Assembly (NCBI RefSeq): GCF_030418295.1
Contig: NZ_JAUHQA010000001.1
Location: 2,666,001-2,730,000, forward strand
Direction of reading: 5' to 3'
DNA from: Demequina muriae
Lineage (GTDB): Bacteria; Actinomycetota; Actinomycetes; Actinomycetales; Demequinaceae
DNA: 64,000 bases
How positions within the stretch are numbered: position 1 is the first letter of the stretch; each line of letters starts with the position of its first letter. This document shows, piece after piece, positions 24,921 to 33,600 of this stretch. Position numbers and translations under genes: made by a program. Under the pieces are notes generated by a model that saw only the letters and a list, made by a program, of their open reading frames with translations, searched no databases and was not told the DNA's origin.

Positions 24921-26600
24921 TCAGCGCTTGGAGCGCCCGCCCACCACCGCGTGGAGGAGCGGCACCGCCGATGCGATCATCAGCGCGGTGCTCAGGCCGG
25001 GCTCCTCTGGCCGGACCAGCGCACCGCCCGCCAGCAGGCCCGCGAACACGAGCGCTGAGACACCGCGGCGCGCCGTGCGTTCGAGCCGCGTGACGGCGCT
25101 CTCGAGGGCCGGCGCGGTGACGGGCATGGTGCCGTCCTCGGCACGGGTGAGCACGGCATCGATGCGCTTGGGCAGTCGCCATGCGATCGCGAGCGACTCG
25201 AGACCCTCGCGCGCCACGTCTCCAGCGACGTTGCCGCCCTCTGCGCGCAGCAGCGTCTGGGCATAGGGCTCGACGGAGTCCCACAAGTTGTAAGCGGGAT
25301 GCAGCGCGCTGCAGACGCCGGACGTCAGGGACACCGCACGCATGACCAGCAGGAAGTCCTCAGGCAGCTGGAACGGCAGGGTCAGGATGACGTCACTGAA
25401 CTCCAGGGCGAAGTCCCTGAACTGCTTGGGGTCCAGCTCGCGCAGCTCCGCGAAGCCCATGCCGCCGAACCGCTCGAACACGTGACTCATCACGCGCTCG
25501 AGCTCGACCGTGTCCGCGTTGGGCAGCAGCACGCCCGCCTCGCTCATCGCCGCCACCATGCCCTTCCCGTCCCGGGCCGCGGCCGCGATGATGAGCGCGC
25601 GCAGCGAGCCCCGGAGGGTGGGCGGGACGTGGCCCATCATCCCGAAGTCGACGAAGGTGAGGCGCCACGGTGGGCCCTCCCCCGCATCGGCGCTGGGAGC
25701 GATGAAGAGGTTGCCGGGGTGCGGATCGGCGTGGAAGAAGCTGTGCATGAACAGCTGGTCGAACATGACCTCGGCGAACACTGGGGCCACGTCGGCCGGA
25801 TCGATCCCCGCGGCGCGGAGCGCAGCGTGATCGGTGATCTTGATCGCGGTCACGTCCTCGAGCGTCAGCACGCGCCGGGACGTCCGCTCCCACACCACGT
25901 CGGGAACCCGGATGCGCGGGTCGTCAGCGAAGTTCTCGGCGAACTGCTCGGCGCTCTGACCTTCGTGGAGGTAGTCGATCTCCTCGAGGCTGACCTCGCC
26001 GAACTCCTCGACCAGAGCGGGCATGTCGACGCGCGTGTTCACGAGTCGCACGCGGCTCAGCCATCCGCCGACCTTGCGCAGCGCCGCGAGGTCCACGGCG
26101 ACGATGGCGCCGATGCCAGGACGCTGCACCTTGATCACCACGTCCGTGAACCCGGCGTCGGCGGCATCCCGCTCCATGAGCCGCGCCCGGTGCGCCTGGC
26201 CCAACGACGCCGATGCGAGCGGTGAGTCCTCGACATGCTCGAACACGCGCTCCAGGGAGACGCCGAGCTCATCCTCGGCCAGCGTGCGAATCGCGGAGAA
26301 AGGCACCGGCGGCACCTCATCCTGCAGGTCCTCGAGCTCCTTGGTGATCTCAGGCGGCAGCACGTCCAGACGCGACGACATGAACTGTCCGAGCTTGATC
26401 ATCAGGCCGCCGAGCTCGACCGCGAGCACCCTGAACCTGCGCGCGAAGCGCTGCATGCGTCGTGTGCGCGTGCGCTCGGCGATGCGGGACAGGCCGATGG
26501 TGGGCAGCAGGATCTCGTACCACCACGTGATCAGCAGATTCCACGCCGCGAAGCGCAGAATGCGGCGGTAACGCGCGCGGTCGAGTACGTCGTCGGGCAT
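24921..26600 (-). CDS. AarF/UbiB/ABC1 family atypical kinase
   Basis: 559 residues. The family-specific LMIKLGQFMSSRLD (KxGQ motif) lies near residue 70, the Ala-rich replacement for the glycine loop is in LASASLGQAHRA, then VIKVQRPG (catalytic lysine), FFHADPHPGNLFI and FVDFGMMGH (metal-binding Asp). Two C-terminal hydrophobic segments (ALVFAGLLAGGALV and STALMIASAVPLLHAVVGG) would anchor it in the membrane. Members bind ATP/ADP and support quinone or lipid metabolism; the precise role in actinobacteria is unknown. Start ATG 26600 has AGGAGAG at six-base spacing. The PadR gene is 38 bases upstream in the same direction, so they may be co-transcribed. Confidence 0.9.
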   Translation of the reverse strand: MPDDVLDRARYRRILRFAAWNLLITWWYEILLPTIGLSRIAERTRTRRMQRFARRFRVLAVELGGLMIKLGQFMSSRLDVLPPEITKELEDLQDEVPPVPFSAIRTLAEDELGVSLERVFEHVEDSPLASASLGQAHRARLMERDAADAGFTDVVIKVQRPGIGAIVAVDLAALRKVGGWLSRVRLVNTRVDMPALVEEFGEVSLEEIDYLHEGQSAEQFAENFADDPRIRVPDVVWERTSRRVLTLEDVTAIKITDHAALRAAGIDPADVAPVFAEVMFDQLFMHSFFHADPHPGNLFIAPSADAGEGPPWRLTFVDFGMMGHVPPTLRGSLRALIIAAAARDGKGMVAAMSEAGVLLPNADTVELERVMSHVFERFGGMGFAELRELDPKQFRDFALEFSDVILTLPFQLPEDFLLVMRAVSLTSGVCSALHPAYNLWDSVEPYAQTLLRAEGGNVAGDVAREGLESLAIAWRLPKRIDAVLTRAEDGTMPVTAPALESAVTRLERTARRGVSALVFAGLLAGGALVRPEEPGLSTALMIASAVPLLHAVVGGRSKR

Positions 26601-26638
26601 CAGCTCTCCTTGACCCCGACGGTCCGACGGCACCCCCG

Positions 26639-27190
26639 TCAGTCCTGCGCGAGGATCGAGTAGATCTTACGTCGCGCGTCGTGAAGGACCTCGATGGCCT
26701 GGTCCTGCTGAGCGTGCGAACCCGTCCGCGCCACCTGCGACACGGCCTGCGCAAGGTCGAGTCCTGCCTTCGACACCTTGCCGAACCGGCTGTCCTCGCG
26801 CTCCGCGTGCTCTTCCCACGGAGCCGATGCGGCGGCAGCGGCGGCTTCTTCCTTGCCTGCCTCGGTGAGCGAGTAGGTCTTGCGGTCGTGGGTGGTCTCG
26901 GCGTGCACCACTCCCTCGTCGGCGAGGAGCTGCAGCGTCGGGTACACGGAGCCGGCGCTGGGCTTCCAGCGGCCGCCCGTGCGCTCGGAGATCTCACGGA
27001 TGATCTGGTAGCCATGCATGGGCTGCTCGGTGAGGAGAGCGAGCACCGCGGCACGCACGTCTCCGCGACCCATGCGCGTCCCCACCTTGCGTTCGACGGA
27101 GGAGCGCATCTGCTCCATGGCCTCCCACATGGCGTCGGCGGCCTGACCGGGGTTGAAGTTTGAGCGACTGTGTCGGTTGGTGCTGGTCAT
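26639..27190 (-). CDS. PadR family transcriptional regulator
   Basis: 183 residues. The winged helix occupies about 43-115: AAVLALLTEQPMHGYQIIREISERTGG is the usual opening, SAGSVYPTLQLLADEGVV the recognition helix and KTYSLTEAGKEEA the wing. The C-terminal helices for dimerisation are shorter and Ala/Gln-rich. The N-terminal 40 residues are polar with several Met. Start ATG 27190 has GAGGAG seven bases before it. A dyad in its own promoter region (27230-27245) suggests autoregulation; the AarF gene downstream is the other likely target. Confidence 0.9.
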   Translation of the reverse strand: MTSTNRHSRSNFNPGQAADAMWEAMEQMRSSVERKVGTRMGRGDVRAAVLALLTEQPMHGYQIIREISERTGGRWKPSAGSVYPTLQLLADEGVVHAETTHDRKTYSLTEAGKEEAAAAAASAPWEEHAEREDSRFGKVSKAGLDLAQAVSQVARTGSHAQQDQAIEVLHDARRKIYSILAQD

Positions 27191-27229
27191 GCTGAACTCC
27201 TCTGTCGTTGACGCACGAGCGATACTGAA

Positions 27230-27245
27230 CGATATGTCGCTATCG
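27230..27245. promoter_or_regulatory. Inverted repeat before padR, candidate PadR operator
   Basis: CGATA-tgtcgc-TATCG, a perfect five-base dyad with a six-base centre; a further CGATA lies at 27220-27224. It covers the likely -10 of padR (TATCGT on the minus strand). Confidence 0.5.
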
Positions 27246-27339
27246 TGACACGCGAGGCGGCCGTTGGCAACCACATGACGGCTCCGCAGCTGTGGCACGA
27301 TGAACGGGACGACTCGACGACGAGTTCCTAGGAGCGAAT

Positions 27340-28116
27340 GTGACAGCCCTGATCAGCCTCGACATCAGCGATGGCCTCGCACATCTCACCTTCGCCCGCC
27401 CCGATCGCCTCAACGCGTTCGACTTCGAGATGGGCCAGCAGTACCGCGACGCGTGCGTGACTGCGACCTCCTCCCCCGACGTCCGCGCCATCCTCATCAC
27501 TGCCCAGGGCCCGGCGTTCTGCGCCGGGGGCGACGTGCTGGCGATGGCGGGTGCAGGTGTGTCGGGAGCCGAAGTGACCGCGGGGGCCCACGTGATTCAC
27601 GAGGGGATGGCGGCTCTCGTCGAGTCCGGCGTTCCCGTCGTCCTCGCCGCACGGGGCGCCGTAGCTGGCGGGGGCATCGGGCTGATGCTCGCCGCCGACT
27701 ACGTGATCGCAGGTGAGGACCTGAGGGTGGCCGGCAAGTACGCCGATGTCGGGCTCACTCCCGACTTGGGCGTGAGCACTCTGCTGACGCGGGCCGTGGG
27801 CGAGCGTCGCGCGCTGACCCTCCTGCTGACGAGTCGTGAACTCGATGCCGCAACGGCGCTCGAGTGGGGCGCTGTCGCCGAGGTGGCCACAGATCCCGAT
27901 GCGCGCGCGAAGGACATCGCGCGCACGTGGGCCACGGGTGCGGCACGAGCACTGGGCCAGGCCAAGCGGCTCGTGCGGGCATCGCCCCCACGAGGGTGGT
28001 CCGAGAGCCTCGCTGACGAGGCTCGGACGATCGGCGAAGCATTCGAGGGCGAGGAGGCGCGCCGACGCATCTCCGCCTTCGCTGCGGCCAGCGCGTCGCG
28101 AGGCGGTGCGAGGTGA
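27340..28116 (+). CDS. Enoyl-CoA hydratase/isomerase family protein
   Basis: 258 residues, the usual crotonase size. LAHLTFARPDRLNAFDFEM, AILITAQGPAFCAGGDVLAM (first oxyanion-hole loop) and ARGAVAGGGIGLMLAADYVIA (second) are in order. At the usual catalytic-glutamate region the sequence is ADVGLTPDLGVS, in which the typical Glu positions are not obvious, so the reaction may not be a simple hydration. Start GTG 27340 follows AGGAGCG at five bases. It overlaps the next SDR gene by four bases (GTGA), suggesting consecutive steps in acyl-CoA metabolism. Confidence 0.88.
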   Translation: MTALISLDISDGLAHLTFARPDRLNAFDFEMGQQYRDACVTATSSPDVRAILITAQGPAFCAGGDVLAMAGAGVSGAEVTAGAHVIHEGMAALVESGVPVVLAARGAVAGGGIGLMLAADYVIAGEDLRVAGKYADVGLTPDLGVSTLLTRAVGERRALTLLLTSRELDAATALEWGAVAEVATDPDARAKDIARTWATGAARALGQAKRLVRASPPRGWSESLADEARTIGEAFEGEEARRRISAFAAASASRGGAR

Positions 28117-28952
28117 CCGATCGGACTCTTGCCGGCACCACGATCCTGATGTCGGGGGGCAGTCGGGGAATCGGCCTCGCCATCGCACTGCGGGCGGCCC
28201 GGGACGGCGCGAATGTCGCGATGCTCGCCAAGACGGACGCCCCGCACCCCACGCTCGAAGGCACGGTCCATACGGCGGCCGATGCGGTCCGCGCCGCAGG
28301 CGGCCAGGCCCTGGCCGTCGTCGGCGACGTCCGCAGCGACGACGACATCGCGCGCGCTGTGGAGGAGACAGTTGCGGCGTTCGGGGGCATCGATGTGGTC
28401 GTCAACAACGCGAGCGTGATCGACCTGTCGCGTACCGCAACCCTGGCGGCGAAGAGCTACGACCTCATGCAGGACGTGAACGTGCGCGGCACCTTCATGC
28501 TGTCCCGGGCGGCGCTGCCGGCCCTCCTCCAGTCAGGCAACCCGCACATCCTGTCGCTCTCTCCCCCGCTCAACCCGAGCCCGCGGTGGCTCGGCGCCCA
28601 TACGGGCTACACGCTCGCCAAGTACGGGATGACGTTGGCGACGCTCGGGATCGCGGCGGAGTTCGCCACGAAGGGGATCGCCGCGAACACGCTGTGGCCG
28701 CGCACCACCATCGCGACCGCGGCCGTCCGGAACATCCTCGGCGGCGAGAAGCTGATGCGCATCAGCCGTACGCCGGAGATCTACGCCGACGCGGCCTACG
28801 AGGTGATCACCACGCCAGCGCGGGAACTGACCGGGCGCAGCCTGATCGTCGAAGACGTGTTGGAGTCTGCAGGAGTCACCGATTTCTCCCGCTACGCCGC
28901 TGTGCCAGGCACTCCTGACGAGAAGCTGTTCCCCGACGTCTTCTTGGACTGA
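28113..28952 (+). CDS. Short-chain dehydrogenase/reductase, HSDL2-like
   Basis: 279 residues. The Rossmann motif is SGGSRGIGLAIA, the NNAS motif follows, and YTLAK gives the catalytic Tyr-xxx-Lys. NPSPRWLGAHTGYTLAKYGM and the later NTLWPRTTIATAA segment are characteristic of the hydroxysteroid-dehydrogenase-like protein 2 subgroup, which is linked to fatty-acid or peroxisomal-type metabolism in eukaryotes. Translation is coupled to the enoyl-CoA hydratase gene by GTGA overlap. NADP versus NAD cannot be decided reliably. It ends 108 bases before the cellulose-synthase-like gene. Confidence 0.9.
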   Translation: MTDRTLAGTTILMSGGSRGIGLAIALRAARDGANVAMLAKTDAPHPTLEGTVHTAADAVRAAGGQALAVVGDVRSDDDIARAVEETVAAFGGIDVVVNNASVIDLSRTATLAAKSYDLMQDVNVRGTFMLSRAALPALLQSGNPHILSLSPPLNPSPRWLGAHTGYTLAKYGMTLATLGIAAEFATKGIAANTLWPRTTIATAAVRNILGGEKLMRISRTPEIYADAAYEVITTPARELTGRSLIVEDVLESAGVTDFSRYAAVPGTPDEKLFPDVFLD

Positions 28953-28978
28953 ACAAAACGGACACATTGGTCCGTCAG

Positions 28979-28994
28979 TGTGATCTGCATCACT
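28979..28994. promoter_or_regulatory. Crp/GlxR-type operator before the cellulose-synthase-like operon
   Basis: TGTGA-tctgca-TCACT matches TGTGA-N6-TCACA in nine of ten conserved positions. It is centred about 18 bases upstream of the TACACT -10, which overlaps the -35 area and is more typical of repression than of activation. Confidence 0.6.
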
Positions 28995-29004
28995 CGAAAC
29001 CGCC

Positions 29005-29010
29005 TACACT
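29005..29010 (+). promoter_or_regulatory. -10 hexamer TACACT for the cellulose-synthase-like operon
   Basis: TACACT, 50 bases before ATG 29061, would leave a roughly 44-base leader. Confidence 0.4.
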
Positions 29011-29060
29011 CGGTGAGGCTCTCGAGGGGAGGGTCGCGTTAATGCTGATGGGGCACACAT

Positions 29061-31517
29061 ATGCAGAGTGACGACCGTTGGTCGGATCCGACAGGCTTCG
29101 ATCGACTCGACGTGAGGCGCGCGAGCACCGTCGACACGATGGAGCACGCTGACGACCACGACAATCCGCTCGACGTGCTGTCGATGGACCCGGGGTCGGA
29201 GCGAGACTCGTCGAAGCCCGCCGCTCCCTTCCGCCGTCGCCGCCGTCAGTGGGGCGCCGAACGCCCGCGCCCGCCGCTTCCCGCCATGGAGAAGCCCGCC
29301 AGCACGGCAGCGACCTGGATGGGCGGCTTCGCCATCGTCGCGACCGTCGTCGCGTTCGTCGCCTACTTCGCGCTGACCATCGTCTCGCAGGTGATCGACA
29401 ACGGCATCACGGACAGCACGTACCTGGGACAGTCCCTCGCGTACGTCATCGTCATGGGCTTCCTCATCTTCTCGACCTTCTCCTACCTGTTGGCTCGCCA
29501 GGGCGCTCTCTACCGCTCTCGTGGGCACGTCCGGACGCCACGCGCGGAGATCGACGCGTTCATGTCGAGCACCCGGCCCTCGCTCACCGCCCTCGTGCCG
29601 TCCTACGCCGAGGACCCTGGGGTGGTCCGTGCCACGCTGCTCTCCGCCGCGTTGCAGGAGTACCCGCGATTGCGCGTCGTCCTGCTCCTCGATGACCCGC
29701 CGAACCCGTCGGACCCGGCCGCGGCGGCGAGCCTGGACGAGTGCAGGGCGCTGCCAGGCGAGCTGCAGACGCTCCTGGATGGTCCGTACGAGCGCTTCAC
29801 GCATGCGCTCACTGCCCACGAGGAGGCGGCTCGTGAGAACGGAGCGGGAACGCCGGACGGCATCCGCACACTGGCGATCGACTATCGGTGGGCGGCGACA
29901 TGGCTCCGTGAGCAGCAGGTCGGCTATGCGCGCGCCTCCAACGCCGACGACTTCCTCGCGGACGAGGTGCTGGGCGGACTTGCCGGCGACTTCGAGCGCA
30001 CCTCACAGGCGCTCTTCGACGCGCTCGACCAGGGTGCCGCGATTCCGGCCGAGCGGCTCAGCCAGCTGTGCCGCCGGCTGGTCTGGACGTTCGACGTCAA
30101 GCTCTCCTCGTTCGAACGCAAGGCGTACGCGAACCTGCCGCATGATGCGAACAAGGCGATGAACCTCAACGCGTACATGGCTCTGATGGGCCGCCGGGTC
30201 AAGCGCGTCGAGACACGCCTCGGAACGATGCTTCGCTACACCGAAGGAGAGGAGGGCGTCCTCATCCCCGACAGCGACTATCTGCTGACTCTCGACGCCG
30301 ACAGCGTGCTGCTGCGCGAGTACTGCCTGCGCCTGGTGCACCATCTCGAGATGCCCGGCAACGAACGCGTGGGCGTGATCCAGACGCCCTACTCCGCGTT
30401 CCGCGGCGCGCCCACGCGACTCGAGCGCATCGCCGCCGCGACCACCGACATCCAGCACATCCTGCACCAGGGACTCACGTACTTCGACGCCACCTTCTGG
30501 GTCGGGGCGAACGCCGTCATCCGGAAGGCAGCCCTGAACGACATCGTCGAGATCTCGTTCGTCGGGGGTCAGGAAGTCCGGCGCTACGTCCAGGACCGCA
30601 CGGTCATCGAGGACACCGAGTCGAGCATCGACCTCGTGGCGCACGGGTGGAGCCTGTACAACTACCCCGAGCGGCTCAGCTACAGCGCGACGCCGCCCGA
30701 CTTCGGATCGCTCGCCGTTCAGCGCGCGCGGTGGGCCAACGGGGGCCTTCTCATCGCGCCCAAGTTCCGACGTCTCATCAAGAGCCGCCGCAAGGAGGGC
30801 GACCGCATCCGCCGCGCGTCGATCATCCTGCGCACCAACTACATGGCGTCGATCTCATGGGCCAGCATCGGCCTCGTGGTCCTGCTGACCTTCCCCTTCG
30901 ATGACCGACTGCTCAGCCCGATCATCGTCGCGGCGGCGCTGCCCTACTTCCTTGCGATGTCGTACGACTTCCGCAGGCTCGGGTACAAGCGCTCCGACAT
31001 CTTCAGGGTGTATGCGTTCAACTTGATCCTGCTCCCCGTCAACCTCGCAGGGACGTTCAAGTCATTGCAGCAGGCGGCGGCCAAGTCCAAGATCGCGTTC
31101 GCGAGGACGCCCAAGGTCGCCAATCGCACCGCCGCCCCTGCGCTCTACATCCTGGCCGCGTACGCCATCGCGATCTTCTCGTTCTACACGGTGGCGAACG
31201 ACATCCGGACGGAGAACTGGAGCCACGCCGCCTTCGCCGCGTTCAACGGCGTGCTCACCACGTACGCCATCGGGGCCTTCATCGGCTTCCGCAACTCGAT
31301 CGCGGATCTGGTGCTGGGCGCGGTGCACTGGGTGCAGGTTCCACGGCGACCGAAGCTGGCCGACGCCACACCTCAGGCGACCGAGAACGAGTGGGAGTCG
31401 ATCCTGTACTTCGGACCTGACCACGACCCCACCTCGGACGCTCCCCCGCCGGTCGCCATGACCACGACTGCTCCGCCTCGCCACGGCGACACCCGCTCCC
31501 GTCAGCGCACCTCGTGA
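29061..31517 (+). CDS. Cellulose-synthase-like family 2 glycosyltransferase (processive membrane polymerase)
   Basis: 818 residues. A basic cytosolic N-terminus (FRRRRRQW) precedes two membrane segments (about 84-112 and 123-146). The catalytic GT2 domain has the first acidic loop LLLDDPPNP (near 210), DxD as DADS (412-415), IEDTE (516-520) and QRARW (554-558), i.e. the complete D, DxD, ED, QxxRW set of processive synthases. FARTPK (679-684) resembles the gating loop of BcsA. Membrane segments follow at about 600-640, 650-667, 693-714 and 721-745. A ~170-residue insertion separates the first two acidic motifs. Product is likely a beta-linked polymer; cellulose, chitin-like or hyaluronan-like cannot be decided. 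A Crp-like box is upstream and a GH18-like gene downstream. Confidence 0.9.
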   Translation: MQSDDRWSDPTGFDRLDVRRASTVDTMEHADDHDNPLDVLSMDPGSERDSSKPAAPFRRRRRQWGAERPRPPLPAMEKPASTAATWMGGFAIVATVVAFVAYFALTIVSQVIDNGITDSTYLGQSLAYVIVMGFLIFSTFSYLLARQGALYRSRGHVRTPRAEIDAFMSSTRPSLTALVPSYAEDPGVVRATLLSAALQEYPRLRVVLLLDDPPNPSDPAAAASLDECRALPGELQTLLDGPYERFTHALTAHEEAARENGAGTPDGIRTLAIDYRWAATWLREQQVGYARASNADDFLADEVLGGLAGDFERTSQALFDALDQGAAIPAERLSQLCRRLVWTFDVKLSSFERKAYANLPHDANKAMNLNAYMALMGRRVKRVETRLGTMLRYTEGEEGVLIPDSDYLLTLDADSVLLREYCLRLVHHLEMPGNERVGVIQTPYSAFRGAPTRLERIAAATTDIQHILHQGLTYFDATFWVGANAVIRKAALNDIVEISFVGGQEVRRYVQDRTVIEDTESSIDLVAHGWSLYNYPERLSYSATPPDFGSLAVQRARWANGGLLIAPKFRRLIKSRRKEGDRIRRASIILRTNYMASISWASIGLVVLLTFPFDDRLLSPIIVAAALPYFLAMSYDFRRLGYKRSDIFRVYAFNLILLPVNLAGTFKSLQQAAAKSKIAFARTPKVANRTAAPALYILAAYAIAIFSFYTVANDIRTENWSHAAFAAFNGVLTTYAIGAFIGFRNSIADLVLGAVHWVQVPRRPKLADATPQATENEWESILYFGPDHDPTSDAPPPVAMTTTAPPRHGDTRSRQRTS

Positions 31518-31531
31518 ATCAGGAACCCACC

Positions 31532-33088
31532 ATGACCAGCCTTCCCTCCGCCCCGACTCCACGCCGGACGCGCGTGTCCTTGCTGAGGCTTGGAGTCCTG
31601 CTGCTCACCGTCGGCCTCACCGGGTGGTTCGGATTCCAGGCCATCTCCGCCGTCGCCTTGGGCCCCGCCAAGCCCGGGCCATCGACCTTCAGTGGCTACG
31701 TCGACGTGACGGCCACCCCCAGCTACGCGTTCGAGACCCCCGACGGCCCTGCGCAGTCGGACGTCACCTTGGCGTTCGTGGTCTCCGACACCCAGGATCC
31801 GTGCGTCCCGAGCTGGGGCGCGTACTACTCGCTCGATTCCGCCGCCGCAGATCTCGAGCTCGACCGCCGTGTGCGGCAGCTCCGCGAGGTGGGTGGCGAC
31901 GTGCGCGTCTCGTTCGGCGGCCAGGCCAACAGCGAGTTGGCCGTGGGCTGCACCGACCCCGACGGTCTTCTCGACGCCTATCGCTCCGTCGTCGAGCGCT
32001 ACAGCCTCACCACGATCGACCTCGACATCGAAGGCGGTGCGCTTGACGACACCGCGAGCATCGCGCGGCGTGCGGTGGCCATCGCCACGCTCCAGGATGA
32101 GCGCCTGGCGGACGACGGGCTCGCCGTCTGGCTCACTCTGCCGGTGGGGCCCACCGGGCTCACCGCAGCCGGGGAGCAGGTCGTCTCCCAGATGCTCGCC
32201 GCCGGCGTCGATCTTGCCGGCGTGAATGGCATGACGATGAACCTCGGGGTGCCGACGACCGCGAGCCAGCCGCAGTCCGACGTCATCATCGACTCGGCGA
32301 CGGCGCTCCACGACCAGGTCTCCGCTCTCCACGAGCAGGTCGGGATCTCCTTGACCGAGACGCAGGCGTGGGGCAAGGTCGGCATCACCCCGATGATCGG
32401 CCAGAACGACATCCCCAACGAGCGGTTCACCCTGGCAGATGCCGCGATCGTCAATCAGTTCGCGCGCGACACCGGCGTCGGCCTCGTGTCGATGTGGTCT
32501 CTGAATCGCGATGGCACGTGCACTGCCCCGTTGCCGTCCGTGCTCACGGTCGTGCAGACCTCGTGCAGCGGTGTCGACCAGGGCGGCCAGCTCTTCGCGG
32601 AGGCCTTGGCAGTCGACCTGCCGAGCAGCAGCGCCGGCGTCACGTCCGGCGAATCCCCCGCGCCGGTCGCCTCGCCGCCCGCGGCACCGGCCACGCCGCA
32701 GGTGGTGGACGACCCGGAGACGAGCCCCTACCCCATCTGGGATCCGCTGGGCACCTACCCGGCCGGCACCAAGATCGTCTGGCGCCAGCAGGTGTACGAG
32801 GCGAAGTTCTGGACCAGCGGCTTCGCGCCGGACTCGGCGGTCGCCAACGCCGCCGACTCGCCCTGGTCGCTGCTCGGGCCGGTGCTTCCGGGAGACACCC
32901 CGGCGCCTCTCCCGACGCTGCCCGAGGGCAGCTACCCGCAGTGGGACGAGGAGGAGGTCTACACGGCCGGTTCTCGCGTGCAGCTGGGGCTCGTGCCGTA
33001 CGAGGCCAAGTGGTGGACCCAGGGCATCGAGCCAGGCGTGTCGGTCGAGGGCGGGACGCCGTGGGTGCTGGTGATGCCGGCACGATAG
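31532..33088 (+). CDS. Membrane-anchored GH18-like chitinase with two CBM5/12 modules
   Basis: 518 residues. One N-terminal membrane segment (about 17-45) without a clear cleavage site would anchor it outside the cell. The GH18-type TIM barrel follows (FSGYVDVTATPSYAFET start; catalytic strand TTIDLDIEGG with Glu167; VRVSFGGQ strand; SMWSLNRDG near the end). After a Pro/Ser/Ala linker (~365-397) come two similar modules (about 400-450 and 468-515) with the pattern YPxWD...YPAGTKIVWRQQVYEAKFWTSG and its second copy, the type 5/12 chitin-binding fold. ATG 31532 with AGGA seven bases before is preferred; GTG 31514 would overlap the synthase stop (GTGA). Probably cuts or releases the polymer made by the synthase. 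Confidence 0.87.
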   Translation: MTSLPSAPTPRRTRVSLLRLGVLLLTVGLTGWFGFQAISAVALGPAKPGPSTFSGYVDVTATPSYAFETPDGPAQSDVTLAFVVSDTQDPCVPSWGAYYSLDSAAADLELDRRVRQLREVGGDVRVSFGGQANSELAVGCTDPDGLLDAYRSVVERYSLTTIDLDIEGGALDDTASIARRAVAIATLQDERLADDGLAVWLTLPVGPTGLTAAGEQVVSQMLAAGVDLAGVNGMTMNLGVPTTASQPQSDVIIDSATALHDQVSALHEQVGISLTETQAWGKVGITPMIGQNDIPNERFTLADAAIVNQFARDTGVGLVSMWSLNRDGTCTAPLPSVLTVVQTSCSGVDQGGQLFAEALAVDLPSSSAGVTSGESPAPVASPPAAPATPQVVDDPETSPYPIWDPLGTYPAGTKIVWRQQVYEAKFWTSGFAPDSAVANAADSPWSLLGPVLPGDTPAPLPTLPEGSYPQWDEEEVYTAGSRVQLGLVPYEAKWWTQGIEPGVSVEGGTPWVLVMPAR

Positions 33089-33170
33089 CCGGCGGACCCA
33101 TCGATCCCTGACGCGCAGCCCCCGGGCGGCCAGTCCGGCGAACCGGGGGTGCGCGGCCCGTGCAGCGCAT

Positions 33171-33190
33171 CATGCACGGCACCATGCATG
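33171..33190. promoter_or_regulatory. Imperfect palindrome CATGCACGG-CA-CCATGCATG before the SemiSWEET gene
   Basis: Two nine-base arms with one mismatch; a further half-site TTGCACGG is at 33203-33210. The same motif recurs upstream of the methyltransferase at 35200-35234, so a shared regulator is plausible. Confidence 0.45.
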
Positions 33191-33242
33191 GCTCGAGTCA
33201 CGTTGCACGGATCGACCGATGCGGCACAGCCGTTCGTCCTCC

Positions 33243-33248
33243 TACCGT
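33243..33248 (+). promoter_or_regulatory. Leaderless -10 TACCGT before the SemiSWEET gene
   Basis: TACCGT ends seven bases before ATG 33256. Confidence 0.45.
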
Positions 33249-33255
33249 CGATGCC

Positions 33256-33600
33256 ATGGATGTCTGGCTCCTGGCAGGTTCGGTGTCGACCGCGCTCTTC
33301 GCGGCCGCCAACGTTCCCATGCTCGCCAAGGCCGTGCGCACCCGCGACCTGTCGTCCTACAGCCTCCCGTCACTCATGGTGTCGAACGTGGCGAACGTCA
33401 TCCACACGGTCTACGTCGTGTCGCTTCCGTGGGGACCCATCTGGGTGCTCCATGGCTTCTACCTGATCACGATGGCGGCGATGGCGACCCTCTACCTCGC
33501 GGGCGCGAAGCACCCCTCTGCTCTGCCCGGCGAGCCCCATCTCCACGGCGTTAGCATGAGCCATGCCCGCGACGCCGGCTCCGACCGCACCCGCCCATGA
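33256..33600 (+). CDS. SemiSWEET / PQ-loop family sugar transporter
   Basis: 114 residues with three membrane segments, the half-transporter size of bacterial SemiSWEETs, which work as dimers and let sugars equilibrate across the membrane. The first segment ends NVPMLAKAVRTRDLSSYSLPSL, the PQ-loop pattern with Pro kept and Gln replaced by Met. The last ~25 residues are polar and extend past the usual end; they overlap the start of the LuxR gene (33563-33600), so the true functional domain ends near residue 88. The ATG at 33256 has a TACCGT seven bases before it. Confidence 0.75.
   Translation: MDVWLLAGSVSTALFAAANVPMLAKAVRTRDLSSYSLPSLMVSNVANVIHTVYVVSLPWGPIWVLHGFYLITMAAMATLYLAGAKHPSALPGEPHLHGVSMSHARDAGSDRTRP
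33552..33557 (+). promoter_or_regulatory. -10 TAGCAT, possibly leaderless, before the LuxR gene
   Basis: TAGCAT lies inside the SemiSWEET 3' end and finishes five bases before ATG 33563. Confidence 0.35.
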
